Of a stretch of DNA of 64,000 bases, positions 16,396-24,857 are shown piece by piece. Within the stretch, counting starts at the first letter, position 1; each line of letters opens with the position of its first letter. Made by a program: the position numbers and the translations under genes. This DNA comes from Ectopseudomonas chengduensis (GTDB lineage: Bacteria > Pseudomonadota > Gammaproteobacteria > Pseudomonadales > Pseudomonadaceae). Under the pieces are notes generated by a model that was given only the letters and a program-made list of their open reading frames with translations, had not been told where the DNA came from and searched no databases. The stretch spans positions 1-64,000 of the forward strand of contig NZ_FMZQ01000009.1 of assembly GCF_900102635.1 (NCBI RefSeq), read 5' to 3'.

Positions 16396-17457
16396 TTACA
16401 GCGCCCCATCGGCGGCCAGTTCCATATAGCGATGGTTGAAGCGCAGCAGAATGCGCTGCGGGTTGCCCAGCGTCTTCTCGCCACTGAATTCGATACCCAG
16501 ATTGGTCAGACCCATGCCGCTCTTGCCCAGCAGGCCGTGAGCATCGGCAAAGTGCGCGACCCGTTGCATGAGGTCCGGCAGCTTGCCGGTGCGCGCGAAG
16601 TTCAGCGCGCTGCGCGGCGAATAGAACGAGCGCAGGGTGCCCAACTGGGCGTCGAAGTCTTCCGCGGTGGTGTCGGCGGCGGCTGCCATTCTGGCCCGGG
16701 CTTCACGACCGGCCGGGGTGGGCAGGCCGAGCAGGCGCTGGGTCTCGAACCAGGCGCCGGTCAGCGCGCGACCGAATTCCGGGTGCTGGGTAAGGGTCTG
16801 GCTGCTGACCACGGTGAGGTCGAGGATTTCACCGGGAATCAGATTGGAACTGAACACCTGGCTGACCTCGGCCTTGCGCCGAATCTCGGAGAGGATCGGG
16901 TTCCAGGTGATCACCGCGTCGCCCTTGCCGGCGAGGAAGGCATCAGCGATTTCGGTATCGGAGACGTTGATGATGGTCACGTCACTTTCATCGAGCAGGG
17001 CCCACTCCAGTGCGCGGCTGAGCAGGTAGTGCGAGACCGAGTTCTCCACCAGCAGCACGCTCTTGCCTTTCAGGTCCTGGATTCTCTTGCCGCTGCCACG
17101 CAGCAGTAGGGCGTCGGCGCCATTGGAGAAGTCGCCGATGATCAGCGCGGTGCTGTCCTTGCCGGCAGCAGCGGGAATGGTCAGGGCGTCCATGTTGGTC
17201 ATGCTGCAGGCGTCGAACTGGCCGGCGCTGTAGCGCTCGATGGAAGCGACATAATCCGGCACTTCCTGCACCTGAATGTCAATGCCGTACTTGTCCGCCC
17301 ACTTCTTCACGATGCCCTGTTCGGCGGCGTAGCCCCAGGGCATCCAGCCGGCGAATATCGACCAGCACAGCTTGAAGGTTTTAGGCGCGGCCTGGGCTGT
17401 CGGAGCGCCAAGCAGGCAGGCACAGAGCAGGACGGTGAGCAGTGAGCGAATGGACAT
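16396..17457 (-). CDS. Second periplasmic substrate-binding protein, guanidine-responsive
   Basis: The 353-aa paralogue of the binding protein at 10443-11510 begins with a signal peptide (MSIRSLLTVLLCACLLGA to AQA). It keeps the shared blocks CWSIFAGWMPWGYAAEQGI, DACSMTNMDALTIPAAAGKD and VITWNPIL. It has its own sigma-54 promoter and ykkC copy 3, and ends about 100 bases before the next promoter region. Two binding proteins with one permease suggest two ligands, or two affinity ranges, feeding one transporter. Confidence 0.85.
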   Translation of the reverse strand: MSIRSLLTVLLCACLLGAPTAQAAPKTFKLCWSIFAGWMPWGYAAEQGIVKKWADKYGIDIQVQEVPDYVASIERYSAGQFDACSMTNMDALTIPAAAGKDSTALIIGDFSNGADALLLRGSGKRIQDLKGKSVLLVENSVSHYLLSRALEWALLDESDVTIINVSDTEIADAFLAGKGDAVITWNPILSEIRRKAEVSQVFSSNLIPGEILDLTVVSSQTLTQHPEFGRALTGAWFETQRLLGLPTPAGREARARMAAAADTTAEDFDAQLGTLRSFYSPRSALNFARTGKLPDLMQRVAHFADAHGLLGKSGMGLTNLGIEFSGEKTLGNPQRILLRFNHRYMELAADGAL

Positions 17458-17505
17458 GGAAACCTCGGGTCATGGACGAAAGCGGGAAAGCCGGCAGCCT
17501 GGCTG

Positions 17506-17622
17506 CGCGTTCTCCCGGGCTTTTGTCCCGCCGTGTAACCCCGCGGCATCCCGCCGCTGTATGAGGTCGCCCACTCTCGGACCAGCCACTCGCCTTCTGA
17601 CGAGCCGGAACCCTAGTCGGCC
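17506..17622 (-). promoter_or_regulatory. Guanidine-I (ykkC) riboswitch, copy 3
   Basis: The blocks CTAGGGTTCCGG, GGTCCGAGAG and ACACGGCGGGACAAAAGCCC then GGGAGAAC are all present on the minus strand. The variable arm is longer than in copies 1 and 2 and includes a GCGGC/GCCGC inner stem. Its ACCTC (17563-17567) can pair with the ribosome site GAGGT (17462-17466) of the downstream gene, weaker than in the other copies. Confidence 0.95.
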
Positions 17623-17682
17623 ATTACGATTCGCTACCACTGACGATCCTGTGCATGGATCGGCTTTCCGCGACGCTGGGCA

Positions 17683-17698
17683 AGCGAATGCCATGCCA
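17683..17698 (-). promoter_or_regulatory. Sigma-54 promoter for the second binding-protein gene
   Basis: TGGCATGGCATTCGCT on the minus strand has the required GG-N10-GC spacing. It stands 61 bases before ykkC copy 3, the same distance as for copy 2. Confidence 0.72.
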
Positions 17699-17860
17699 GC
17701 GACAGGGCAATTGTCCTGTGCTCTTGTGGTTTTGCGCCGTCGGTCACAGCCGACGAAGTGAATCGCACCTGTTGCGGACGGCGCTGTCTGATGCCTCAGG
17801 GATCACCATCCCGGAGGCCGACATCGGTCGGCGTCGTCCCAGCGGTCACAGGAGGCCGCC

Positions 17861-18283
17861 ATGCCCTACAAGATGCTGTTTTCCGCCTTGCTCTTGATGC
17901 TTTCCGGTTGCGCCGTTTATGGCGATGGCTACGACCGTGGTTATCACCACGGCCATGGCTACCGTTACTACGACGGTCACCGGCGCGATTACTACCCGCC
18001 GCCACGCTACTACTACGAGGAGCGTCGGCATAACTACTATCCGGCTCCTCCGCGCTACGTACCGGCGCCGCCGCCGCGTCATCATTACGGCCACGATCAC
18101 CGGTATCGCGACGGCTACAAGCACCAGCAGCCGCGACATGACTATCGCCGCGACCAGCGTCGTCAGGAACATCGCAGCGGGCAGATTCAGCGCGGCTGGG
18201 AGGCAGGCCGCAACACGCAGCATCGTTTCTCCAACGGGCGCAGCAATAACGAACATCGCCGTAGCGGCGAGCGCCGCTGGTAA
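17861..18283 (+). CDS. His/Tyr/Arg-rich small lipoprotein
   Basis: The 140-aa protein starts MPYKMLFSALLLMLSGCAV, a signal peptide with lipobox LSGC, so it should be lipidated at Cys17. The rest is low in complexity: Tyr-Tyr and His-rich tracts (RGYHHGHGYRYYDGHRRDYY), Pro-Arg linkers and a basic tail ending GERRW. The His content could bind metals and the Arg-rich tail could bind nucleic acid or envelope polymers, but no function is known to me. A ribosome site (ACAGGAGG) precedes the ATG. It is divergent from the guanidine locus. Confidence 0.75.
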   Translation: MPYKMLFSALLLMLSGCAVYGDGYDRGYHHGHGYRYYDGHRRDYYPPPRYYYEERRHNYYPAPPRYVPAPPPRHHYGHDHRYRDGYKHQQPRHDYRRDQRRQEHRSGQIQRGWEAGRNTQHRFSNGRSNNEHRRSGERRW

Positions 18284-18290
18284 GCCTCTC

Positions 18291-19211
18291 TCAATCCGCC
18301 GCGTGCTTGGCGCGCGGCGTCTGTTCATCCACCTGGCGAATCGCTGTAACCATGGCCTGCGCCGCTGGCGACAGGCTGTGGCCGGCACGGCTGACCAGGC
18401 CATAGGCCGAATGCTGATGCAGACCCTGAGGCAACAGCGGCAGCAGGGCTAGCTGACCGCTATCGACTTCGTCGGCGATCACGTCCCAGGGCGCCATGCT
18501 CAACACATCGCTGTCGGCCACCAGGCGCTTGAGTACCAGGAAATTGTCGCATTGCACGCTCAACGGCTGCGCTCGCCCGCTGGCCTGCCCCAGGCTGCGT
18601 TCGACCACCTGTGGCAGCTGTGTGCCGGCGAGAGGGAAGTCGAGCAGGTCGCGCAGTTGCAGGTTGCGCCGCTGCAGCAGCGGATGAGCCGGGCGGCAGA
18701 ACAGTACGCCCTGATGCACGCGCAGCGGTTCGATGTGCAACTGAGCGTCGTCCTGCAACTCGCGGATATCGGCGATGAACAGCTCGACGGCCGAGTCCAG
18801 CAGGCTGTCGCGCAGCTCCAGCCAGTTGGCGATGTCCAGTTTCACCTGCACCCGCGGGTAGCGTTGCAGCAACTGCCCCAGCGCCTGCGGTATCAGGCGC
18901 GCGGCCGGGTAGGGGCCGGCGCCGAGGCGAAGTTCGCCGGCCTCCAGGTTGCCTAGCTGATTGACCGCGTTGCTCAGCGCCAGGCTGCCGGCCAGCAGGC
19001 GGCGCGCATGTTCCAGTACCAGGTGGCCATGGGCGGTGAGGCTGACGCCGCGGCTGTGGCGATCCACCAGGGTGCAGTCCAACTGGCTCTCCAGCGCCTG
19101 GATGCTGCGGCTCAGCGCCGGTTGGCTGAGGTGCACGGCCGCTGCCGCGCGGGCGAAATGTTGGTGTTCGGCGAGGGCGACGAAGTGGCGGAGTTGGCGT
19201 AGATCGTTCAT
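18291..19211 (-). CDS. LysR-type regulator, likely of the alkylsulfatase gene
   Basis: The 306-aa regulator has an N-terminal winged helix (LRQLRHFVALAEHQHFARAA, then LSQPALSRSIQALE) and a C-terminal LysR substrate-binding domain from about residue 90. It is transcribed divergently from the alkylsulfatase gene with about 100 bases between them. This is the classic layout for a LysR protein that controls its neighbour, and matches the sdsB/sdsA arrangement known from Pseudomonas. It would respond to an alkyl sulfate or a breakdown product. Confidence 0.82.
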   Translation of the reverse strand: MNDLRQLRHFVALAEHQHFARAAAAVHLSQPALSRSIQALESQLDCTLVDRHSRGVSLTAHGHLVLEHARRLLAGSLALSNAVNQLGNLEAGELRLGAGPYPAARLIPQALGQLLQRYPRVQVKLDIANWLELRDSLLDSAVELFIADIRELQDDAQLHIEPLRVHQGVLFCRPAHPLLQRRNLQLRDLLDFPLAGTQLPQVVERSLGQASGRAQPLSVQCDNFLVLKRLVADSDVLSMAPWDVIADEVDSGQLALLPLLPQGLHQHSAYGLVSRAGHSLSPAAQAMVTAIRQVDEQTPRAKHAAD

Positions 19212-19308
19212 GCGCTTCCTGCATTAAATGGTCTATTCGAATGCATTGGAATTATCGGATGGTCTTTGCCAACCTGCCAGCATTCCAACAACAAGACCTT
19301 CCAATGCC

Positions 19309-21096
19309 ATGAGCCCATTCTCTCGCTTCAGCGGTCTGCTGCTGGCTGCCGCCCTGCCATTGAGCGCCTATGCCGAGCTGCCGGCCGAGCGTATCGAACC
19401 CAGCATCAACGCCGAACTGGCTGCCCACACCAAGGTGTTCGCCCAGCAGGTCTATCGTGTCGCCGACAACGTCTATTCGGCAGTCGGCTGGCAACTGGGC
19501 AACGTGGTGATGATCGAGGCGCCGCAGGGGCTGATCATCGTCGACACCGGCGAGTCGGTCAGCGAGTCGCGCAAGATCATGGCCGAGTTTCGCAAGCTCA
19601 GCGACAAGCCGGTCAGAGCAGTGGTCTACACCCACTTCCACCCGGATCACATCAACGGCGTGCAGGCGTTCGTCAGCCGCGAGCAGGTGGAGCGCGGCGA
19701 GGTACAGATCTACGCCCACGAGACCCTGCTGCAGAACGTGGTGGCGCAGGGCGCGCTGGTCGGGCCGATTCTCGGCGTACGTTCGGCATACAGCTTCGGT
19801 TCCTTCCTGCCGGCCAGCGATCAGGAGGGCATGAACGGTGGTATCGGTCCGTTGGCCAAGCCGGAGCCGTCGTCCTTCATCGCGCCGACCGTGACCTTCG
19901 GCGAGCGCCTGGATACCACTATCGCCGGCCTCGACGTGCAGTTTTTACATGTGCCGAGCGAGGCGCCGGACGAGATCACCCTGTACCTGCCGGCCAACCG
20001 CGTGCTGATCAGCGCCGAGGTCGATCAGGGCCCGACGCTGCCGAACATCCACACGCTGCGCGGCACCAAGTTCCGTGACCCGGTGCAATGGGTCGAGAGC
20101 CTGGACAAGCTACGTGCCTACCAGGCCGAGTACATGGTGCCGCTGCATGGTCGGCCGGTAAGCGGCCAGGACAAGGTCGAGGAAGTGCTGCGCATGACCC
20201 GCGATGGCATCGCCTATATCCACGACCAGACCGTGCGCTGGATGAACAAGGGCCTGACGCCCGACGAACTGGTAGAGAAGGTCAAACTGCCGCCGCACCT
20301 GGCCGGCTACACCCCTTATCTGCGCGAGTACTACGGCACGGTGAAACACAGCGTGCGGCAGATCTACAACGGCTATCTGGGCTGGTTCCAGGGCGACCCG
20401 GTGGCTCTCGACCCGACCCCGCCCAAGCAGCAGGCCGAGCGCCTGATCGCCCTGGCCGGTGGTCGTGAAAAACTGCTGCTGGAAGCTGGCAATGCCTACC
20501 TCAAGGGCGACTACCAATGGGCGGCGGAGCTGGCCGGCTACGTCATTCGCGTCGACCACGAAGACAAGTTGGCGCGCGAGATCAAGGCGCGCAGCTTTCG
20601 TAAGCTGGGCTACGCCAGCATGAACATCAACTGGCGCAACTGGTACCTGATGAGCGCCATGGAGCTGGAGGGCAAGCTTGACGGCGATGTCATCCGCCAG
20701 CGCTCGGTGGAGATGCGCAAGGTGTTCCTCTCGCCGGACATGGTGCGCAGCTTCACCCCGCAGAGTTTCCTGCAGAACTGGGTGACTCGTATCGACCCGG
20801 AGAAGGCCGGCGATGTCGAGCTGACCCTGGGCTTCAGCTTCCCCGACGTGGGCGAGCAGTGGGCGCTGGAGGTCCGGCGCGGTGTCGCGCAACTGCACAA
20901 GGGTATTCCCGAGGGCACTGCTCTGCGCCTGAGCATGGACAAACGCTTCATGGAAACCCTGCTGACCGGCGAGGGTGGCCTGGTCAAGGGTGCGCTGCTC
21001 GGCGATGTGAAGGTCGACGGCAACCTGCTGGAGATTCGTCGCTTCCTCGCCTGCTTCGACTTCAGCGACGAGGCGTTTGGGCTGACGCTGCGTTAG
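19309..21096 (+). CDS. Secreted linear primary alkylsulfatase (SdsA/BDS1 type)
   Basis: The 595-aa protein has a signal peptide (MSPFSRFSGLLLAAALPLS to AYA), a metallo-beta-lactamase domain with zinc motif THFHPDH at 108-114, and further conserved pieces IYAHETLLQN and VPLHGRPVSG. A helical dimerisation region follows, then a C-terminal SCP2-like domain (about 470-595) that holds the alkyl chain. It hydrolyses sulfate esters such as dodecyl sulfate to alcohol and sulfate, supplying carbon or sulfur. The start at 19309 places the signal peptide at the N-terminus; a longer in-frame start lacks this sense. Confidence 0.87.
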   Translation: MSPFSRFSGLLLAAALPLSAYAELPAERIEPSINAELAAHTKVFAQQVYRVADNVYSAVGWQLGNVVMIEAPQGLIIVDTGESVSESRKIMAEFRKLSDKPVRAVVYTHFHPDHINGVQAFVSREQVERGEVQIYAHETLLQNVVAQGALVGPILGVRSAYSFGSFLPASDQEGMNGGIGPLAKPEPSSFIAPTVTFGERLDTTIAGLDVQFLHVPSEAPDEITLYLPANRVLISAEVDQGPTLPNIHTLRGTKFRDPVQWVESLDKLRAYQAEYMVPLHGRPVSGQDKVEEVLRMTRDGIAYIHDQTVRWMNKGLTPDELVEKVKLPPHLAGYTPYLREYYGTVKHSVRQIYNGYLGWFQGDPVALDPTPPKQQAERLIALAGGREKLLLEAGNAYLKGDYQWAAELAGYVIRVDHEDKLAREIKARSFRKLGYASMNINWRNWYLMSAMELEGKLDGDVIRQRSVEMRKVFLSPDMVRSFTPQSFLQNWVTRIDPEKAGDVELTLGFSFPDVGEQWALEVRRGVAQLHKGIPEGTALRLSMDKRFMETLLTGEGGLVKGALLGDVKVDGNLLEIRRFLACFDFSDEAFGLTLR

Positions 21097-21114
21097 CCCT
21101 CGGTTCGAAGCGGC

Positions 21115-21300
21115 AAGATCGGCGTTGTGTTTGCCATTCGCCGCGGGGCGCGGCTCCTACAGAGCAGGGGGGCACGACCTCGCAATCCGCGCTGTAGGAG
21201 CGTCGCCCCGGCGCGAAACGATTGCGGCTGTACGGCAAGATTGACGTCGTGCTTGCCATTCGCCGTGAGTCGAGGTTCCTACGGGGCGTTCCCATCGAAA
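21115..21300. repeat. REP palindromes downstream of the alkylsulfatase
   Basis: Repeated CGCCGCGGGGCGCGGCTCCTACAG and GTAGGAGCGTCGCCCCGGCGCGAA blocks and a degenerate third copy lie in inverted arrangement. No gene is visible in the gap. Confidence 0.7.
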
Positions 21301-21362
21301 GAAGGGCGGTCTCCTGCCAACCGCCCGGTCACACTTCAGGTTCATCCATTCGGAGGCTGACG

Positions 21363-21608
21363 ATGAACCTGCTGTCTTTCGCCAAAGGCGCCCTGGCCAT
21401 GTTTTGGCTGGTGGCGCTGCTCAATCTGTTCTACCCCTTCGCCACCCCGCTTGGCGGTTGGGTCAACTGGGCTGCGCTGCTGCTATTGCTGGCGCACGTC
21501 GGTGAGCTGTTGCTGTTTCGCGCGCGTCTGCAGGGGTTGCCCGCGCAATGGTGGCAACGCCTGCAGGTACTGCTGTTCGGCATGCTCCATCTACAACACT
21601 TGCGTTGA
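21363..21608 (+). CDS. DUF1145 family small membrane protein
   Basis: The 81-aa protein has two or three hydrophobic helices (LAMFWLVALLNLFYPF and WAALLLLLAHVGELLLF) and a short tail ending LHLQHLR. Length, the 'NLFYP' motif and the order of helices fit the DUF1145 family of small inner-membrane proteins, whose role is unknown. The start follows GGAGGCTGACG. It stands alone between repeat clusters. Confidence 0.72.
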   Translation: MNLLSFAKGALAMFWLVALLNLFYPFATPLGGWVNWAALLLLLAHVGELLLFRARLQGLPAQWWQRLQVLLFGMLHLQHLR

Positions 21609-21637
21609 ACTGTGAGGCCGAGCAGCTGGGGTGTCGC

Positions 21638-21705
21638 AATTCCTGTAGGAGCCGGCTTGCCGGCGATCCGTTCGAGACACCGCCAGCAAGCTGGCTCCTA
21701 CAGGA
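21638..21705. repeat. REP pair between DUF1145 gene and mmsB
   Basis: CTGTAGGAGCCGGCTTGCCGGC and CAGCAAGCTGGCTCCTACAGG face each other around a short spacer and form a large palindrome where the two convergent genes end. Confidence 0.75.
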
Positions 21706-21707
21706 CT

Positions 21708-22592
21708 CTATTCCACGAATAATTGCTGCACCACCGAGAAGTCCTGCTTGCCCTTGCCCTGTTTGAGCAGCAGGCGGTAGAGCTGTAGTGCCAGGGCACC
21801 CATCGGTGTGCTGTTGCCGCTGTGGCTGGCGGTTTCCTGGGCCAGGCCGAGGTCCTTGGCCATCAGCTCGGCCATGAAGCCGCCGCTGTAGCCCTTGGAC
21901 GCTGGGGCGTTTTCCATCACCCCGGGCCAGGGGTTGTATTTCTCCAGCGTCCAGTTACCGCCGGAGCTCTGCCGCATGATCTCCGCCAGTACGGCCGGCT
22001 CCAGGCCGTTGGCCACGCCCATGGCCATGGCTTCGGCAGTAGCGATCATCTGTACCGCGAGCACTTGGTTGTTGCATACCTTGGCCACCTGGCCGGCGCC
22101 CTCCGGGCCGGCGTGGAAGATGTTCTTGCCCATGGCGGCGAGCATCGGTCTGGCCTTCTCCAGCGTTTGGGCTTCACCGCCCACCATGAAGGTCAGGGTG
22201 CCGGCTGCCGCGCCGCCGGTACCGCCGGATACCGGTGCATCGAGCAGAGCGATACCGCGCTCGCGGGCGGCGGCGTGCACCTTGCGCGCGGACTCCGGGG
22301 CGATGGTCGAGCACTCGATAACCAACGTGCCGGCGGGCAGCCGCGCAAGCAGGCCGTCGTCGCCCAGGTACAAGCCTTCAACATGACGGCTGGCCGGCAG
22401 CATGCTGATCACCACCTTTGCCTGATCGATGGCGTCGGCGGCGCTATCGGCTGCCACGGCACCTTCGCCGGCCAGCGTGTCGACGGCGCTGCGCACCAGG
22501 TCGAAGACTTTCAGCGGATAACCCGCCCGGAGCAGGTTGCGGGCCATGGGCAGGCCCATGTGGCCGAGGCCGATAAAGGCGGTTTGGGTCAT
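21708..22592 (-). CDS. mmsB: MmsB, 3-hydroxyisobutyrate dehydrogenase
   Basis: The 294-aa NAD-dependent enzyme oxidises 3-hydroxyisobutyrate to methylmalonate semialdehyde in valine breakdown. The N-terminal Rossmann motif is FIGLGHMGLPMARNLLRAGY. The substrate motif DAPVSGGTGGAAAGTLTFMV, the catalytic lysine region GAGQVAKVCNNQ and the C-terminal GGFMAELMAKDLGLA all fit the family. It is the last gene of the valine operon. The start at 22592 (MTQTAFIGLG) puts the nucleotide-binding motif right at the N-terminus. Confidence 0.9.
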   Translation of the reverse strand: MTQTAFIGLGHMGLPMARNLLRAGYPLKVFDLVRSAVDTLAGEGAVAADSAADAIDQAKVVISMLPASRHVEGLYLGDDGLLARLPAGTLVIECSTIAPESARKVHAAARERGIALLDAPVSGGTGGAAAGTLTFMVGGEAQTLEKARPMLAAMGKNIFHAGPEGAGQVAKVCNNQVLAVQMIATAEAMAMGVANGLEPAVLAEIMRQSSGGNWTLEKYNPWPGVMENAPASKGYSGGFMAELMAKDLGLAQETASHSGNSTPMGALALQLYRLLLKQGKGKQDFSVVQQLFVE

Positions 22593-22715
22593 GGCAGCTT
22601 TCCTTTCTATTGGGCGCTTCGCGCATCGATTGTCATTGTTCGAGGACTGCTTGTGAGCTCTCCCGGAGCGCATCCGGGCTACATGTAGGGTGCGCCGTGC
22701 GCACCGATCCGTACG

Positions 22716-23819
22716 CTAAAGGTCCGCCAACGGATGTTCGCCTTCCCAGGCCGGTGCGAAGTGAGCTTCGACCACGGCGGCGGGGATTGCGGCCACGTCC
22801 GGCCAGTGCCAATGCGGCGTTTGATCCTTGTCGATCAGGCGGGCGCGCACGCCTTCGGGGAATTCCGGGTGGCGGCAGCAGTTCAGGCTCATGGCGTATT
22901 CCATGCGGAATACCTCGGCCAGCGACAGGTGGCGGGCGCGGCGGATCTGCTCCCAGACCAGGTGCGCTGTCAGCGGGCAGCCATGGGCCAGGGTCTTGGC
23001 GGCGCGGGCGAGCAGGGCGTCGTCATCCGCCTGCAGGGCGCTGATGGCATGAACGGCGGCGGGCAGGTCGGCGACGTCGAGCAACTCGTCGATACGCTCG
23101 CGGCGCGGCAACCATTGGGCCGCCGGCAGCTCGCTGCGCGCTTCGTTCTCCAGCGCGCGCAGCAGGCTGTGCAGCTGCGCCGTGGGTTGTTCGCGCCAGT
23201 TCAGTTGCACCAGGCCTTCGAGCAGGGCGTCCTGCTGGTCGTCGCGCAGGCAGCGGTCGGCCAGGTTCAGGTCCAGCGCATCGCGGGCATTGATGCTGGC
23301 GGCGGTGAGGCCAAGGAACAGGCCCAGGCGCCCCGGCAGGCGAGCGAGGAACCAGCTGCCGCCGACATCCGGGTACAGGCCGATATTGATTTCCGGCATG
23401 CCCAGGCGGCTGCTCGGGGTGACGATACGGATACCGGCGCCCTGCATCAGGCCCATGCCGCCGCCCAGCACATGGCCGTGCGCCCAGCAGATGAAGGGCT
23501 TGGGGTAGGTGTGGATGCGATGATCGAGGCGATATTCGTCGGCGAAGAATCGTCGTGCCAGGGCCGGTATTTCGCCTGGCTGTTCGCGACACTGATTGAC
23601 CAGTTGCACGACATCGCCGCCGGCGCAGAAGGCCTTGGGGCCGTTGCCGCGCAGCATCACGCAGGCGATGGTCGGGTCTTCTGCCCAGGCCTTCAGGCGT
23701 TCGTCGAGTGCTTCGATCATCGGCAGGGAGAGGGCGTTGAGGCTCTTCTCCGCGTCCAGGCTGGCGATGCCGATGCGGTAGCCATGCAGGCTGGGGCGTT
23801 CTTCGAATTGCAGGTTCAT
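22716..23819 (-). CDS. 3-hydroxyisobutyryl-CoA hydrolase (crotonase family)
   Basis: The 367-aa crotonase-fold protein frees 3-hydroxyisobutyrate from its CoA ester, the step before MmsB. Visible motifs are GNGPKAFCAGGDV at about 60-72, the oxyanion region CWAHGHVLGGGMGLMQGAGI, and MPEINIGLYPDVGGSWFLARL. The extra C-terminal 150 residues are typical of the hydrolase and not of plain enoyl-CoA hydratases. It lies between the hydratase and mmsB genes in the valine operon. Confidence 0.87.
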   Translation of the reverse strand: MNLQFEERPSLHGYRIGIASLDAEKSLNALSLPMIEALDERLKAWAEDPTIACVMLRGNGPKAFCAGGDVVQLVNQCREQPGEIPALARRFFADEYRLDHRIHTYPKPFICWAHGHVLGGGMGLMQGAGIRIVTPSSRLGMPEINIGLYPDVGGSWFLARLPGRLGLFLGLTAASINARDALDLNLADRCLRDDQQDALLEGLVQLNWREQPTAQLHSLLRALENEARSELPAAQWLPRRERIDELLDVADLPAAVHAISALQADDDALLARAAKTLAHGCPLTAHLVWEQIRRARHLSLAEVFRMEYAMSLNCCRHPEFPEGVRARLIDKDQTPHWHWPDVAAIPAAVVEAHFAPAWEGEHPLADL

Positions 23820-23831
23820 AGGGGCTTCCTG

Positions 23832-23978
23832 CGTAGGGTGGATGACGGTTTATCCATCCACCTTACGGGTTTGTGGTGGACGTAAAAGGCGACGTCCACC
23901 CTACGGGACGGTAGGAGCGAGCTCTGCTCGCGAAAAGATGGCATCGCCTGATTCGCGAGCGGAGCTAGCTCCCAGGAT
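23832..23978. repeat. Palindromic repeats inside the valine operon
   Basis: GCGTAGGGTGGATGACGG...CATCCACC with a further GTGGACGTAAAAGGCGACGTCCACC pair is followed by GTAGGAGCGAGCTCTGCTCGCG and GCGAGCGGAGCTAGCTCC, another inverted pair. These intergenic repeats lie between two genes transcribed together. Confidence 0.7.
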
Positions 23979-24797
23979 TTATTTGTTGCGCCACTGCGGG
24001 TCGCGTTTTTCCAGAAAGGCGTTGACGCCCTCGCGGGTGTCGTCGGCATCGAACAGATCGACGAAGCGCTCGCGTTCCTCCGGCAGCCAGGTATTGGCAC
24101 CACGCTCACGGGCACCCTGGATCAGTGGTTTGATGGTACGTACCGCTACCGGGCTTTGCCGCGCCACCTTGGATGCCAGCAGCAGTGCGGTGCCACGGGC
24201 TTCGCCGGTGTCCACCACCTGCTCGATCAGACCGATGCGCAGGGCGGTTTCGGCGTCGATGCGTTCACCGCAGAGGATCATGCGCTTGGCCCAGCCTTCG
24301 CCGACCAGCCAGGGCAGGGCCTGGGTGCCGCCGGCGCAGGGCAACAGACCCACGGAGGCTTCCGGCAGGGCCATTTGTGCCTGGCGTTCGGCGATGCGGA
24401 TATCGCAGGCCAGCGCGCACTCCAGGCCGCCGCCCATGGCGTAGCCGTTGATCGCGGCGATGGACACGCCGCGGAAATCGCGCAGGGTTTCGAAGGCCTC
24501 GCCAAAGCGTCGGGCCATCTCGCGGGCACGGGCCTTGTCGCCATCGGCGAACATGTTCAGGTCGGCACCGGCGGAAAAGAACTTCGGCCCCTGGCCGGTT
24601 ACCACCAGGGCGTACACCTCGTCGTCACGGTTGAGGTGCTCGACCACCTGCTTGAGACCGATCAGCGAGTCGCGGTCCCAGGTGTTGGCCGGTGGATGAT
24701 TGATGGTGATCAGCGCGGTATGGCCGTGCTTCTCGACGGTGAGCTTGTGGGTCAGGTCGAAGATGCCGGATTTATAGGTTTCGATTGCAGTGCTCAT
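23979..24797 (-). CDS. Enoyl-CoA hydratase, probably methacrylyl-CoA hydratase of valine breakdown
   Basis: The 272-aa crotonase has the motif GPKFFSAGADLNMF (about 67-80), the oxyanion-hole segment AAINGYAMGGGLECALACDI, and catalytic-region residues in ALPEASVGLLPCAGGTQALP. Its place between the acyl-CoA dehydrogenase and the hydroxyisobutyryl-CoA hydrolase predicts hydration of methacrylyl-CoA. The ATG at 24797 starts MSTAIETYKSG; a Met five codons earlier has a poorer ribosome site. Confidence 0.85.
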   Translation of the reverse strand: MSTAIETYKSGIFDLTHKLTVEKHGHTALITINHPPANTWDRDSLIGLKQVVEHLNRDDEVYALVVTGQGPKFFSAGADLNMFADGDKARAREMARRFGEAFETLRDFRGVSIAAINGYAMGGGLECALACDIRIAERQAQMALPEASVGLLPCAGGTQALPWLVGEGWAKRMILCGERIDAETALRIGLIEQVVDTGEARGTALLLASKVARQSPVAVRTIKPLIQGARERGANTWLPEERERFVDLFDADDTREGVNAFLEKRDPQWRNK

Positions 24798-24857
24798 AGC
24801 ATTCCTCGTCAATGTTCGCCCCTCCCATTGATAGGAGAGGGGGAGAGGGGAAAACGG

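Noticed and set aside
19212..19308. LysR binding site in the sulfatase-regulator gap
   Set aside because: ATTCGAAT and similar short dyads are present, but no clear T-N11-A box stands out, so no site is annotated.
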